DNA of 64,000 bases. It comes from Clostridiales bacterium. Its GTDB lineage: Bacteria; Bacillota; Clostridia; Christensenellales; Aristaeellaceae. The stretch is from NCBI GenBank assembly GCA_004557905.1, contig SFFH01000009.1, positions 1-64,000 on the forward strand, given 5' to 3'. Positions within the stretch are counted from its first letter, which is position 1. The number at the start of each line of letters is the position of its first letter. Below, piece after piece: positions 7,809 through 18,422 of the stretch. The notes beneath the pieces were generated by a model, which saw only the letters and a program-made list of their open reading frames with translations, did no database searches and had not been told where the DNA came from. A program made the translations under genes and the position numbers.

Positions 7809-9513
7809 GCGCGCGCACCTCCCTGTCCGCATCGATAAACCGGTCGACAAACGCCACCGGCGCATCCACGCCGCAGGATTTCGCCAGCGCAAAGAGGCTC
7901 GTCTCCTTGAGCGCGGCGCGGCGCACCAGATCGCCGTCGCAGAGCACCTGCGCGGCGCTCTTGTCCGCGATCAGTTCGCCCCCGCTGAACACCAGCGCGC
8001 GCGGCGTGTACTCGAGCATCAGGTGCATGTCATGGGTGATCATCACGACCGTCACGCCCTGCGCGTTGAGCTCGCGCAGAAACTCCATGATCTCCGTGTA
8101 GTGCCGGAAGTCCTGTCCGGCCGTCGGCTCGTCGAGGATGATCATCTGCGGGCCCATGACCAGCACACTGGCAATGGTCACGCGCTTCTTCTGGCCGAAG
8201 GAGAGCGCGGAGATGGGCCAGTTGCGGAAGGGATACAGGCCGCAGATGCGCAGCGTCTGCTCCACCCTCTCGCGGATCTGCTCCTCGGTGTAGCCCCTGC
8301 GGCGGATGCCCAGCGCCACCTCGTCGTAGATCATGGTCTTGGAGATCATCTGGTTCGGGTTCTGCATCACATAGCCGATGCGCGAGGCGCGCTCGCGGAT
8401 GGACATGCCCGCCATGTCCTCGCCGTCAAAGATCATCGTGCCGCTCTCCGGCGTTTCAAAGCCGCAGATCAGCTTGGAGAGCGTCGACTTGCCCGCGCCG
8501 TTGCGGCCCACGATGGCGACCATCTCGCCCCGTCCGATGGTCAGGCTCACGCCGCGCAGCGTCCTCTGCTCCGGCGTATAGCCAAAGCTCAGGTTTTTGA
8601 TCTCCAGCAGCGGCTGCGGCAGCGCTTCCTCCGTCCTGTCCGGCGCGGCCTGAAACCACGCGCGGACCTTCGCCTTCTCCGCTTCGCCGAGCGTCAGCGT
8701 GCCGATTCCCGCCGGGCGCAGCGCCGGGGTGATCTCCACGCCCGCGTAGCGCAGCGCCGTCAGGTACAGCGGCTCGCGGATGCCGTGGGTCTTGAGCAGA
8801 TCGGTGGAGAGCAGCGCATCCGGGCGCATGTCCGCCGCAATGCGGCCCTCGCTCATGAGCACGATGCGGTCGACACTGCGCCAGAGCACGTCCTCGAGCC
8901 TGTGCTCGATGATGATAACCGTCGTGTCCGTCTTTCTCTGAATCTCGTCGATCAGCTCGATCGCCTGCCTGCCGGCCGCAGGGTCGAGGTTGGCCAGCGG
9001 TTCGTCAAACAGCAGCACCTTCACCTGATCGACCATCACGCCCGCCAGGCTCACGCGCTGCTTCTGCCCGCCGGAAAGCTCGTGCGGCGCGGACTCCAGG
9101 TGGTCTGCAATGTCCACCAGCCCGGCCACACGCTCCACCGTTTTTTTCATCTCGTTCTGCGGCGTGCACGCGTTTTCCAGCGCAAAGGCGATGTCCTCGC
9201 CCACCGTCAGGCCGATAAACTGTCCGTCCGGGTCCTGCAGCACCGTGCCCACATGCGCCGACAGCTCAAAGATGCCCGACCGGGGTGCGTCCACGCCGTC
9301 GACCGTCAATTCGCCCTTGACCTCGCCGGGGAAGGAAAACGGAATCAGCCCGTTGATGCAGCTGCCCAGCGTGCTCTTGCCGCTGCCGGAGGGCCCGGCG
9401 ATCAGCACGCGCTCGCCCGGCAGGATGTTAAGATTGATCCCATGGAGCGTCGGCCGCTTCTGCGCACGGTACTGGAACGAGAAATCCCTGAAGGATATGA
9501 TCGGCGTAGTCAT
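7798..9513 (-). CDS. ECF transporter duplicated ATP-binding protein (A-A' fusion)
   Basis: 571 aa with two complete ABC ATPase domains in one chain, the fused A-A' form that powers a dedicated ECF importer. The first domain has Walker A GPSGSGKST and signature LSGGQKQR; the second has Walker A GRNGAGKST and signature LSFGQKKR. Each has a DEP Walker B (LLFDEPLANLD and IILDEPTAGQD). A GAGAGG ribosome site precedes ATG 9513. The S component lies upstream behind a terminator, and the T gene overlaps downstream. Confidence 0.95.
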   Translation of the reverse strand: MTTPIISFRDFSFQYRAQKRPTLHGINLNILPGERVLIAGPSGSGKSTLGSCINGLIPFSFPGEVKGELTVDGVDAPRSGIFELSAHVGTVLQDPDGQFIGLTVGEDIAFALENACTPQNEMKKTVERVAGLVDIADHLESAPHELSGGQKQRVSLAGVMVDQVKVLLFDEPLANLDPAAGRQAIELIDEIQRKTDTTVIIIEHRLEDVLWRSVDRIVLMSEGRIAADMRPDALLSTDLLKTHGIREPLYLTALRYAGVEITPALRPAGIGTLTLGEAEKAKVRAWFQAAPDRTEEALPQPLLEIKNLSFGYTPEQRTLRGVSLTIGRGEMVAIVGRNGAGKSTLSKLICGFETPESGTMIFDGEDMAGMSIRERASRIGYVMQNPNQMISKTMIYDEVALGIRRRGYTEEQIRERVEQTLRICGLYPFRNWPISALSFGQKKRVTIASVLVMGPQMIILDEPTAGQDFRHYTEIMEFLRELNAQGVTVVMITHDMHLMLEYTPRALVFSGGELIADKSAAQVLCDGDLVRRAALKETSLFALAKSCGVDAPVAFVDRFIDADREVRAHGR

Positions 9514-9573
9514 GGTTTCATCCTCTCTGCGCAGCCGCTAAACTGCACGGGTTTGCGCGTTTTCCCCTCAGTC

Positions 9574-9597
9574 AAAAAAGGCAGGGTTGCCCCTGCC
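9574..9597 (-). terminator. Intrinsic terminator after the ECF S-component gene
   Basis: Stem GGCAGGG / CCCTGCC with a 4-nt loop, followed on the minus strand by TTTTTT. Its position between S and A-A' should make the S component more abundant than the energising module. Confidence 0.85.
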
Positions 9598-9613
9598 CAT
9601 ATGAAACGATGGA

Positions 9614-10162
9614 TTACTCCGCGTCGAGGGAACCCTTGCCCGCGATGGTCTTGCTGTACGCGGCGCACAGCAGCGCGCCGATCACAGCGGCGGTGATGGA
9701 GTTCGCCACGGCAGCCATCGCGCCCTGCGCAAAGACCTTGGCGGCCGGCTCGGCGTAGATCGCGATATCCAGCACCGGGGCGATCACCAGCCAGGCGACG
9801 ACGTTGGCGATCACGTTGATCGCGGCGAAGGAGGTGATCTCCTTCTTGCCAAAGACGCCCTCGCTGATGGGCAGCTTCCGGCCCATGAAGCCGACGGCCG
9901 CGCCCACAGCGGTGGACGCCAGCACCCAGCTCCACCACGGCGCGCCGCCCCAGGACAGGTCGATCAGCGTATGGCCGATGAAGCCGATGAGCGCGCCCGC
10001 AACCGGGCCATACATCGTGGCAAGCATGCCCAGAATGGCGTACTGCACGGAGATGTTGGTGTTCGGAATGCCGCTGGGAATGTTCACAAAGCGGCCCAGG
10101 ACAAAGAACAGCGCCGCGCCGATGCCCACGGCCACGACGGTCTTGATGGAATTCTTCTTCAT
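9614..10162 (-). CDS. ECF transporter substrate-binding (S) component, UPF0397 family
   Basis: 182 aa with five to six membrane helices. The N-terminus (KKNSIKTVVAVGIGAAL, then LGRFVNIPSGIPNTNIS) and the GPVAGALIGFIGHTLID and PWWSWV motifs match the UPF0397 / ECF S-component family. S components bind the vitamin or small substrate in the membrane and dock on the ECF module. The substrate cannot be read from sequence. Start ATG 10162 has GAGGAG 7 nt upstream; an upstream TTG extension is not supported. It has its own consensus promoter at 10208-10236. Confidence 0.9.
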   Translation of the reverse strand: MKKNSIKTVVAVGIGAALFFVLGRFVNIPSGIPNTNISVQYAILGMLATMYGPVAGALIGFIGHTLIDLSWGGAPWWSWVLASTAVGAAVGFMGRKLPISEGVFGKKEITSFAAINVIANVVAWLVIAPVLDIAIYAEPAAKVFAQGAMAAVANSITAAVIGALLCAAYSKTIAGKGSLDAE

Positions 10163-10183
10163 ATTGCTGCTCCTCTGTATCGT

Positions 10184-10263
10184 CGGTGTGAAACGGTTTA
10201 CGCGAAAAGTATAAAGCCTTTCAGGGTTTTTGTCAACCATTACAGGCGGTGTGAAGGATTTAC
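10184..10263. promoter_or_regulatory. Pair of direct repeats in the divergent ecfS / symporter control region
   Basis: CGGTGTGAAACGGTTTAC (10184-10201) and CGGTGTGAAGGATTTAC (10247-10263) are near-identical direct repeats 63 bp apart. One lies downstream of the ecfS -10 box; the other overlaps the -35 of the symporter promoter. They look like binding sites for one regulator acting on both genes, but no regulator gene lies nearby. Confidence 0.45.
10208..10236 (-). promoter_or_regulatory. Sigma-A promoter of the ECF S-component gene
   Basis: Minus-strand TTGACA (10231-10236) and TATACT (10208-10213) with a 17-bp spacer. Confidence 0.85.
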
Positions 10264-10287
10264 AAAGCGTCAAGCTTCGTGTATACT
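10259..10287 (+). promoter_or_regulatory. Sigma-A promoter of the AGCS symporter gene
   Basis: TTTACA (10259-10264) and TATACT (10282-10287) with a 17-bp spacer, about 57 bp before the start codon. Confidence 0.82.
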
Positions 10288-10343
10288 GTACAGGGTATGC
10301 CCTTCAGCGATTTTCAAAATAACGACTGAGGAGAATGCACATC

Positions 10344-11768
<1,425 letters not shown>

Positions 11769-11775
11769 GCGTGCA

Positions 11776-11803
11776 AAAGCGGCGGTCGCCCGGCCGCCGC
11801 TTT
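11776..11803 (+). terminator. Terminator of the AGCS symporter gene
   Basis: Ten-bp stem AAAGCGGCGG / CCGCCGCTTT with an 8-nt loop. The T-rich tail is short. Its symmetry means it may also stop the convergent gene at 11818. Confidence 0.75.
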
Positions 11804-11817
11804 GATTGTGCTGTTGA

Positions 11818-12045
11818 TTACTTCTTTTTTCCTTCGCCGCCGAAGCGCGCGGCGCACGCATACATCGCGGCGCACGCGGCGATCATCACGCCGTACAGCA
11901 GCACGTTGCTCACCGGCGTCTTGTCCAGCGCCCACTCGATGCCGCCTACCAGCGCCGCGCACACGCCCAGGCCCGCCGCGCGGCGGATGACCAGCGGCCT
12001 GCCGCCCGCGCGCTGCGCGCGCAGCACCGTCACGCCGAGAATCAC
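11818..12045 (-). CDS. Small two-helix membrane protein, translationally coupled to the Lgt-like gene
   Basis: 75 aa read from a GTG at 12045 whose GTGA overlaps the TGA stop of the preceding gene by 4 bp, a classic coupling arrangement. The protein has a basic N-terminal segment, two hydrophobic stretches (about 22-35 and 47-66) and a lysine-rich end (GGEGKKK). No family was recognised. It lies in line with the Lgt-like gene and keeps an open frame to a stop just before the shared terminator. A frameshifted C-terminal extension of the Lgt-like protein is an alternative. Confidence 0.5.
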   Translation of the reverse strand: MILGVTVLRAQRAGGRPLVIRRAAGLGVCAALVGGIEWALDKTPVSNVLLYGVMIAACAAMYACAARFGGEGKKK

Positions 12046-12722
12046 CCGGTCGTGATGCGTTCGCCCTGGCCGGCCTGAACGCGCAGCACGGCCAGCGCGA
12101 TCAGCAGCGCCGCAGCCGCCTCCAGAACGAAGACCGCCAGCTGCCATTCCCCGAATTCGTTCTGCACGGCAAACGGGAAGCGCATCAGCGCGGCGCTTTC
12201 CACCCATGCGCCCACGCCTTCGCCGGTCAGCCCCTCGCCCAGGCGGCAGACCGCCACGGCCAGCAGCCCCGGCACGGCCAGCTCGTCAAGCGTCGCCGTT
12301 ACGCCTGCGCCGCAGCGTCTGGCCAGCAGGCCCGCCGCCAGCAGTGCGCCCAGCACCGCGCCGTAGAGCATGAAGCCGCCCTCCCAGGTGCGCAGCACGC
12401 TCAGCGGCCCAATTTCCAGAAAATAGAAGCTTGATCGTGCCAGGCAGTACGCAAGCCGCGCGCCGACAAACGCCGCCGGAATGCACCACATCGCCAGGTC
12501 GAGAGGATCGACCGGAAAGATCGCCGCGATCGCAGCCTGTCCATAGCGCCTTTTCACCTGCGTCACGCGCAGCTGCCGCAGCGCCAGCACAGCCAGCAGC
12601 GCGGCGAGCGCCACGCACGCGCCGTACAATGTGTGCTCCATCGTCAGCGCTGGCGACGGCACGAGATAAACAAGCGCGGCGAGCATGAGCGCCAGCAGCG
12701 CGATTTTGATTCCCTGGTTCAT
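12042..12722 (-). CDS. Prolipoprotein diacylglyceryl transferase (Lgt)-like membrane protein, degenerate active site
   Basis: 226 aa with about six to seven membrane segments. The pattern RTWEGGFMLYGAVLGA followed by CRLGEGLTGEGVGAW follows the Lgt layout (EGG-x-x-x-HGG-x-x-G, then GR-x-GNF-x-NGE-x-x-G). The catalytic His of the HGG motif is Tyr here, and the Asn of the GRxGNF motif is replaced. True Lgt attaches diacylglycerol to the lipobox cysteine of prolipoproteins; this copy probably does not, or does so differently. ATG 12722 was chosen for its GGGGGA site; an upstream ATG lacks one. Length is at the short end for Lgt. Confidence 0.6.
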   Translation of the reverse strand: MNQGIKIALLALMLAALVYLVPSPALTMEHTLYGACVALAALLAVLALRQLRVTQVKRRYGQAAIAAIFPVDPLDLAMWCIPAAFVGARLAYCLARSSFYFLEIGPLSVLRTWEGGFMLYGAVLGALLAAGLLARRCGAGVTATLDELAVPGLLAVAVCRLGEGLTGEGVGAWVESAALMRFPFAVQNEFGEWQLAVFVLEAAAALLIALAVLRVQAGQGERITTG

Positions 12723-12814
12723 GTTTCCCCCAAAGCTGTATGTGTAATAACCTGATGATTCTATCACATTTCCCTTCCCGGCGCAAGATCGGGCGGCCGC
12801 GTTGGGCGGGAGCC

Positions 12815-12842
12815 TTGACTTTTCCTGAAAATTGCTTACAAT
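12815..12842 (+). promoter_or_regulatory. Promoter of the DUF6273 secreted-protein gene
   Basis: TTGACT (12815-12820) and TACAAT (12837-12842) with a 16-bp spacer, 32 bp before the start codon. Confidence 0.75.
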
Positions 12843-12874
12843 AGACGTGACTGATATTTGAAGGAGCCGCGCAT

Positions 12875-13690
12875 ATGATGGTCAGAAAGCTCGCCCGAAT
12901 TCTCGCCCTTCTCCTGCTGCTTGCGCCCGCCGCGCTGGCGGAGGACGCGCCGCTGCTGTGCGGCTACGACGAAGCCACCCGCAAGTACGAATACGCGACC
13001 TTCGGCGTGTATCCCTACGGCGAAAACGGCGAGGAAGCGCCGGTTCTGTGGCGCGTGCTGGGCTGGGGCGTGCCCGCTGAGGACGATGTCATCAGCCGGA
13101 GCAACTATCCCAAGCGGGACGAGAAAAAATACGCCAACAAGGACGAGCTGACGCAGGACAACGCCGACGTCTTCCTGCTGATGACGGAGTATATCATCGA
13201 CACCGTGCTGTATCATCCTGAGCGCGACGTGCTCGACGGCCCCGGGCTTGACTATGCGGACACCTACATCCGCAGCGTGCTGTGCACGGACGTGCTGAAC
13301 GCGATCTTCACCGAGGAAGAGCAGGCCGCGCTGGTGGAGATGCCAGGCCGCGGTCTGCTGTCCCTGCCCTCCCGTCGGGGCGAGCTCTTCTCCCGCCGCT
13401 ACGGCTTTGTGGAGGAGGACTTCACCCCGCTCGCCCGCCGCAGCGCCACCGGCACGCCGTACGCGTTCGCGCAGGGCCTGCGCCGCATCGAAGGGAACTC
13501 CTGGTACTGGACGACGGACTGGCGCACCGCAGGCCGCCGCTGGATCGTCGGCGACAACGGCCACATCTCCGTCTCCGGTCTGGACCGCGAGGGCGGTATC
13601 CGCCCGATCTGCTATGTCCGCACGGACATGCTGACCATCACCAGCGGTGACGGCACGCTCGAAAACCCCTATCAGCTCGCGCTCAAATGA
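12875..13690 (+). CDS. Secreted DUF6273-domain protein
   Basis: 271 aa with an N-terminal signal peptide (KLARILALLLLLAPAALA, cleavage near residue 23). The mature part has the pattern of DUF6273: an opening ATFGVYPYGENGEEAPVLWRVL strand segment, broken here by this annotation as ATFGVYPYGENG then EEAPVLWRVL, then IIDTVLYH, IRSVLCTDVLNAIFTEEEQ and a final NSWYWTTDW / GIRPICYV block. This fold occurs in many clostridial surface proteins and has no defined biochemical role. It is monocistronic with its own promoter and terminator. Confidence 0.7.
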   Translation: MMVRKLARILALLLLLAPAALAEDAPLLCGYDEATRKYEYATFGVYPYGENGEEAPVLWRVLGWGVPAEDDVISRSNYPKRDEKKYANKDELTQDNADVFLLMTEYIIDTVLYHPERDVLDGPGLDYADTYIRSVLCTDVLNAIFTEEEQAALVEMPGRGLLSLPSRRGELFSRRYGFVEEDFTPLARRSATGTPYAFAQGLRRIEGNSWYWTTDWRTAGRRWIVGDNGHISVSGLDREGGIRPICYVRTDMLTITSGDGTLENPYQLALK

Positions 13691-13703
13691 ATGCAGGATT
13701 GCA

Positions 13704-13737
13704 AGCAGCCCTCCGGTCACGCCGAAGGGCTGCTTTT
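13704..13737 (+). terminator. Terminator of the DUF6273 gene
   Basis: Nine-bp stem AGCAGCCCT / AGGGCTGCT followed by TTT. It lies between convergent genes and may act on both strands. Confidence 0.8.
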
Positions 13738-13747
13738 ATGCTGTTGC

Positions 13748-14623
13748 TTACCGGATCGCTATCCGCCACCGGTTGACATATGTCTCCCCCGGCGCGAGGT
13801 GCACAAGATCCGCCTGCCGCTCAAGCACGGCCGTCTCGCCCCGGCGCGCGGGCAGAGAGCGCCACGGCTCGATGCACACATACGGCGCGTCCGTCTTCGG
13901 CCTGTGCCAGATGCCCAGATACGGCATGTCCGGGAAGGCTACGGTTACGCTGCGCGCGCCGCCCGGCGCTTCCAGCGTGACCTCACGCGCCATGTCCCGC
14001 AGCACGATCGCGTCATCGTCAAAAAGGCTGTGCGCAAGTGGCAGCACGCAGCCGTCCTCCAGCGGGAAGGGCGCGTCCTCGCCGTTCACGAAGCAGTCTT
14101 CAGAAAAGCCCACGCGTACAGGCTGGCACGCCGCACCAAAGCGCAGCCGGTAATCCTCAAACCGGAGGCCCTTTTCCAGCGGCACATTGAAGCCCGGATG
14201 CCCGCCCAGGCCGAAGTACATTGTTCGTTCGTCCCGGTTCTCCACCTCGTAGGCGACCTTCAGGGTGCTGCCCTCCAGCGCGTAGATCACCCTGAAGACG
14301 AAGTGCCGCAGATACTGCGCGTAGGTTTCCTCGCTGCTCGCAAGCGTCAGCACCATGCGCGAATCCGTCTTTTCCGCAAGCGCAAATTCGCTCGTCGGCG
14401 CAAAGCCGTGGATCGGCAGGCTGTGCGTCTCGCCGTCCATCTCATAGCGGCCCTGCCAAAGTCGTGCGACATATGGAAACAGCGTCAGCGCCCGGTCGCC
14501 CCAGTAGGCGGGATCACCCTGCCAGAGGTACTCCGTGCCGTCGCCAGCGCGGATCGACCACAGCTGCGCGCCCAGGCTGCTCGCCGTGACCGTCAGGCGG
14601 TCGTTTTCAATCGTATACAGCAT
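13748..14623 (-). CDS. Aldose 1-epimerase family protein (LacX-like mutarotase)
   Basis: 291 aa galactose-mutarotase-like beta-sandwich. Motifs include YLWQGDPAYWGDRALTLFP, LPIHGFAPTSEF (conserved His) and FGLGGHPGFNVP (second conserved His), with the acidic VCIEPW motif near the C-terminus. These enzymes interconvert alpha and beta anomers of hexoses or act on phosphorylated or unusual sugars. The ATG shares a base with the fructokinase stop (TGATG), so it is the last gene of a three-gene sugar operon. Confidence 0.87.
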   Translation of the reverse strand: MLYTIENDRLTVTASSLGAQLWSIRAGDGTEYLWQGDPAYWGDRALTLFPYVARLWQGRYEMDGETHSLPIHGFAPTSEFALAEKTDSRMVLTLASSEETYAQYLRHFVFRVIYALEGSTLKVAYEVENRDERTMYFGLGGHPGFNVPLEKGLRFEDYRLRFGAACQPVRVGFSEDCFVNGEDAPFPLEDGCVLPLAHSLFDDDAIVLRDMAREVTLEAPGGARSVTVAFPDMPYLGIWHRPKTDAPYVCIEPWRSLPARRGETAVLERQADLVHLAPGETYVNRWRIAIR

Positions 14624-15576
14624 CAGCGCATGCTCCTGATCACGTCGTCGATGTCCGGCACGCTCTGAATGCCGCCGTGCTTCGTCGTGGAGAGACCCGC
14701 CGCCGTGCAGGCGAACGAGACGATCTCCCGCAGCTCCTTTTCCTCCAGTGCCTCGGGCGCCTTGCCGGTCTCCAGCAGCCTGTACACCGCACTGCCGCCG
14801 AAGATATCGCCCGCGCCGGTGGTGTCAACCACCCGAATGCCGCTCATGCCCGGCACCTGACCGCTGGCCTGTGCGTTTTTGAAGAAGCAGCCGTCCGGGC
14901 CGCAGGTGACGAACACCAGCTTCACGCCGAATTCCTTCAGGATGTGCGCCGCGCCGTCCTGCGGATTCAAGCCGAAGAGGAATTCCACCTCCTCATCGCT
15001 GATCTTGACCACGTCCGCATGTTGGAGGCCCCAGAGCATCTGCGTTTTGGCCTCGTCAAGGTCCTTCCACAGCGGCTTGCGCAGGTTCGGGTCGTAGGTG
15101 ATCAGCTTGCCGTGCGCCTTTGCATAGGCGACGGCCTGCTGCGTCGTGCTGCGCGCCGGCTCATCCGTGAGGGACAGCGTGCCGAAATGGAATGCCCTCG
15201 CCTCGTCGATGAGCGAAAGGTCGAGCTCCTCAAACCGGATGCAGGTGTCCGCGCCCGGCTTGCGGGAGAAGGAGAACTCGCGGTCGCCGGAGGCGTCCAG
15301 CGTCACAAAGGCCAGCGTGGTGAAGACGTCGTCCGCCGCCACCAGGCCGCGCGTCTCGATGCCCGCGCCCTCCAGCGTGCCCTTCAGCAGCCGGCCGAAT
15401 TTATCCGTGCCGACCTTGCCCAGCAGTGCCGTGCGCTTGCCGTACTTCGCCAGCGCGGCCAGGAAGTTCGCCGGCGCGCCGCCGGGATGCGCAGCCATCG
15501 TCGGATAGCCCTCGCCGTCTGCGCTGATCATGGTGAAATCGATGAGCAGTTCGCCCAAAGCCGTTACGTCGATCAT
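14623..15576 (-). CDS. PfkB-family carbohydrate kinase, probable fructokinase
   Basis: 317 aa ribokinase-fold kinase. The N-terminal signature HPGGAPANFLAALAKYG and the C-terminal signature DTTGAGDIFGGS are intact; the catalytic base is Asp257 and the anion hole is GAG. Overall pattern (GELLIDFT, YDPNLRKPLW) is that of bacterial fructokinases, which convert fructose to fructose 6-phosphate with ATP. The neighbouring isomerase would supply fructose from mannose, or xylulose from lyxose, so the kinase substrate could be either ketose. It is the middle gene of the operon, 13 bp after the isomerase. Confidence 0.87.
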   Translation of the reverse strand: MIDVTALGELLIDFTMISADGEGYPTMAAHPGGAPANFLAALAKYGKRTALLGKVGTDKFGRLLKGTLEGAGIETRGLVAADDVFTTLAFVTLDASGDREFSFSRKPGADTCIRFEELDLSLIDEARAFHFGTLSLTDEPARSTTQQAVAYAKAHGKLITYDPNLRKPLWKDLDEAKTQMLWGLQHADVVKISDEEVEFLFGLNPQDGAAHILKEFGVKLVFVTCGPDGCFFKNAQASGQVPGMSGIRVVDTTGAGDIFGGSAVYRLLETGKAPEALEEKELREIVSFACTAAGLSTTKHGGIQSVPDIDDVIRSMR

Positions 15577-15589
15577 CGTCTTCCCTCTC

Positions 15590-16276
15590 TCACTTGGCGG
15601 CGGGGTACTCGTTGCACAGCAGACGGTACGGCGGCTCGTCCTCCTCGATCTTCGGGAAGCGGCCCACCGGCGGATTGAAGCGGTTGTCGGTGTTGTCGTC
15701 GTTGCACTGGCTCACCTCGCCCAGCAGCACGGGGCCGGTGCCCTCCTCCACAGAGAAATCGTGGTACATGAACTGCTGCACATGGATGCTCTCGCCCGGG
15801 GTCAGGCGGATCTGCGTGCCGGCGGGCACGGTGTAGGTGCGTCCGTCGGTGTGCACGGTCACATCGCTCTCGTAGTCGATCTCCTCATTGGGCAGCGAGT
15901 TGTACACGCGGATGAGCACGTTGCCGCCGCCGCGGTTGATGATGTCCTCGGTCTTGTACCAGTGGAAGTGGTTGGGCGCATACTGGCCCTCCTTGAGGTA
16001 GAGCAGCTTTTCGGCGTAGACCTTGGGGTACTTGTCCGCCATGGCGCGGTTGCCGTTGCGGATGGTGATCAGCGAGAAGCCGAACTTGTCAAAGTTGCCC
16101 AGGCCGTAATCGGTGATGTCCCAGCCGAGCATGCAGTCGCGCACCTCGTCGTACTCGTGGCCGATATCCTGCCACTGCTCGGGCGTGAAGTGGCAGAACG
16201 GGGGCAGATAGCAGCAATACTTTTCGCACATGGCCTCCAGCTCGCGCAGGGCCGCGTTGACTTCAGATCGTTTCAT
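15590..16276 (-). CDS. D-lyxose/D-mannose isomerase family protein
   Basis: 228 aa cupin-type sugar isomerase. Metal ligands typical of D-lyxose isomerase are visible: NHFHWYKTED gives His103, His105 and Glu110, and a later His (HVQQFMYHD, residue 165 or 172) completes the site. The enzyme interconverts D-lyxose and D-xylulose, and D-mannose and D-fructose. As first gene of the isomerase-kinase-mutarotase operon it suggests a small catabolic route from mannose (or lyxose) to a phosphorylated ketose. No transporter gene is attached. Confidence 0.87.
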   Translation of the reverse strand: MKRSEVNAALRELEAMCEKYCCYLPPFCHFTPEQWQDIGHEYDEVRDCMLGWDITDYGLGNFDKFGFSLITIRNGNRAMADKYPKVYAEKLLYLKEGQYAPNHFHWYKTEDIINRGGGNVLIRVYNSLPNEEIDYESDVTVHTDGRTYTVPAGTQIRLTPGESIHVQQFMYHDFSVEEGTGPVLLGEVSQCNDDNTDNRFNPPVGRFPKIEEDEPPYRLLCNEYPAAK

Positions 16277-16311
16277 CGTTTGTCACTCCTTTTTTGATTC
16301 CTGTTGGCTCT

Positions 16312-16317
16312 ATTATA
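16312..16317 (-). promoter_or_regulatory. Putative -10 box of the isomerase operon
   Basis: TATAAT on the minus strand, 36 bp upstream of the start codon. No good -35 element is present at normal spacing, so an activator may be needed. Confidence 0.55.
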
Positions 16318-16381
16318 CACGATCCTGTAAGGGATGGACAGAGCAAAAAACTGAATTTCGCAGGTTTTCAGCTTGTTCTGC

Positions 16382-16415
16382 AAAAAGGAGCCGCCCCGCA
16401 AAGGAGGCAGCTCCT
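16382..16415 (-). terminator. Terminator of rny
   Basis: Hairpin with arms AGGAG and CTCCT closing a GC-rich inner stem. On the minus strand it is followed by TTTTT. It lies 17 bp past the rny stop. Confidence 0.82.
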
Positions 16416-16431
16416 GAGATTCACTTGTCGC

Positions 16432-18024
<1,593 letters not shown>

Positions 18025-18027
<3 letters not shown>

Positions 18028-18097
18028 TCCATCTCACACTCCTTCTTTGACAAACTCTTTCATGCAATCATCAGTCGGTCAAAAGTGTGAGGGATTG
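18025..18097 (-). promoter_or_regulatory. Leader hairpin sequestering the rny TTG start codon
   Basis: On the minus strand CAATCCCTCACACT (18097-18084) can pair with AGTGTGAGATGGATTG (18040-18025), giving 8 bp plus 6 bp with a 2-nt bulge. The second arm contains the end of the Shine-Dalgarno and the whole TTG start codon; the 43-nt loop holds the rest of the Shine-Dalgarno. Confidence 0.6.
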
Positions 18098-18291
18098 ACG
18101 CACGGCCATCACATAGGCACACAAAACAAACCGGGAACCGGCCTTTGCATCCGTCGGGCATACTTCTCCCCCGCAGGTACGCAAAAAAGCGCCGCTTACC
18201 GCTTATTGAATTGATGTATCGAACGGGAAACACCCGCTGTATGCTCTGGCGCGCGCATAGCCCCGCACACGCTTTCACTTTGACTGCTTCT
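18098..18291 (-). promoter_or_regulatory. Long 5' leader of rny
   Basis: From the rny promoter the transcript has about 258 untranslated nt. Apart from the start-codon hairpin it holds an imperfect AAGCG/CGCTT hairpin followed by a T6 tract near 18185-18210, which could be a weak attenuator. No known riboswitch consensus was recognised. Confidence 0.4.
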
Positions 18292-18320
18292 ATTGTAGCG
18301 GGGTTTCCCGCGCATGTCAA
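18292..18320 (-). promoter_or_regulatory. Sigma-A promoter of rny
   Basis: TTGACA (18315-18320) and TACAAT (18292-18297) on the minus strand with a 17-bp spacer. Confidence 0.85.
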
Positions 18321-18376
18321 GACCATATGACATTAAGAAGAATTTTTTGTGAAATCAGGCGATGATTTTTGACAGC

Positions 18377-18408
18377 AAAAAGGGGCTTTGGATCAAGCCA
18401 AAGCCCCC
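18377..18408 (-). terminator. Terminator of the EF-G-like gene
   Basis: Ten-bp stem GGGGCTTTGG / CCAAAGCCCC with a 6-nt loop, then TTTTT on the minus strand. Confidence 0.9.
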
Positions 18409-18422
18409 TGTGTCCAGATGTC

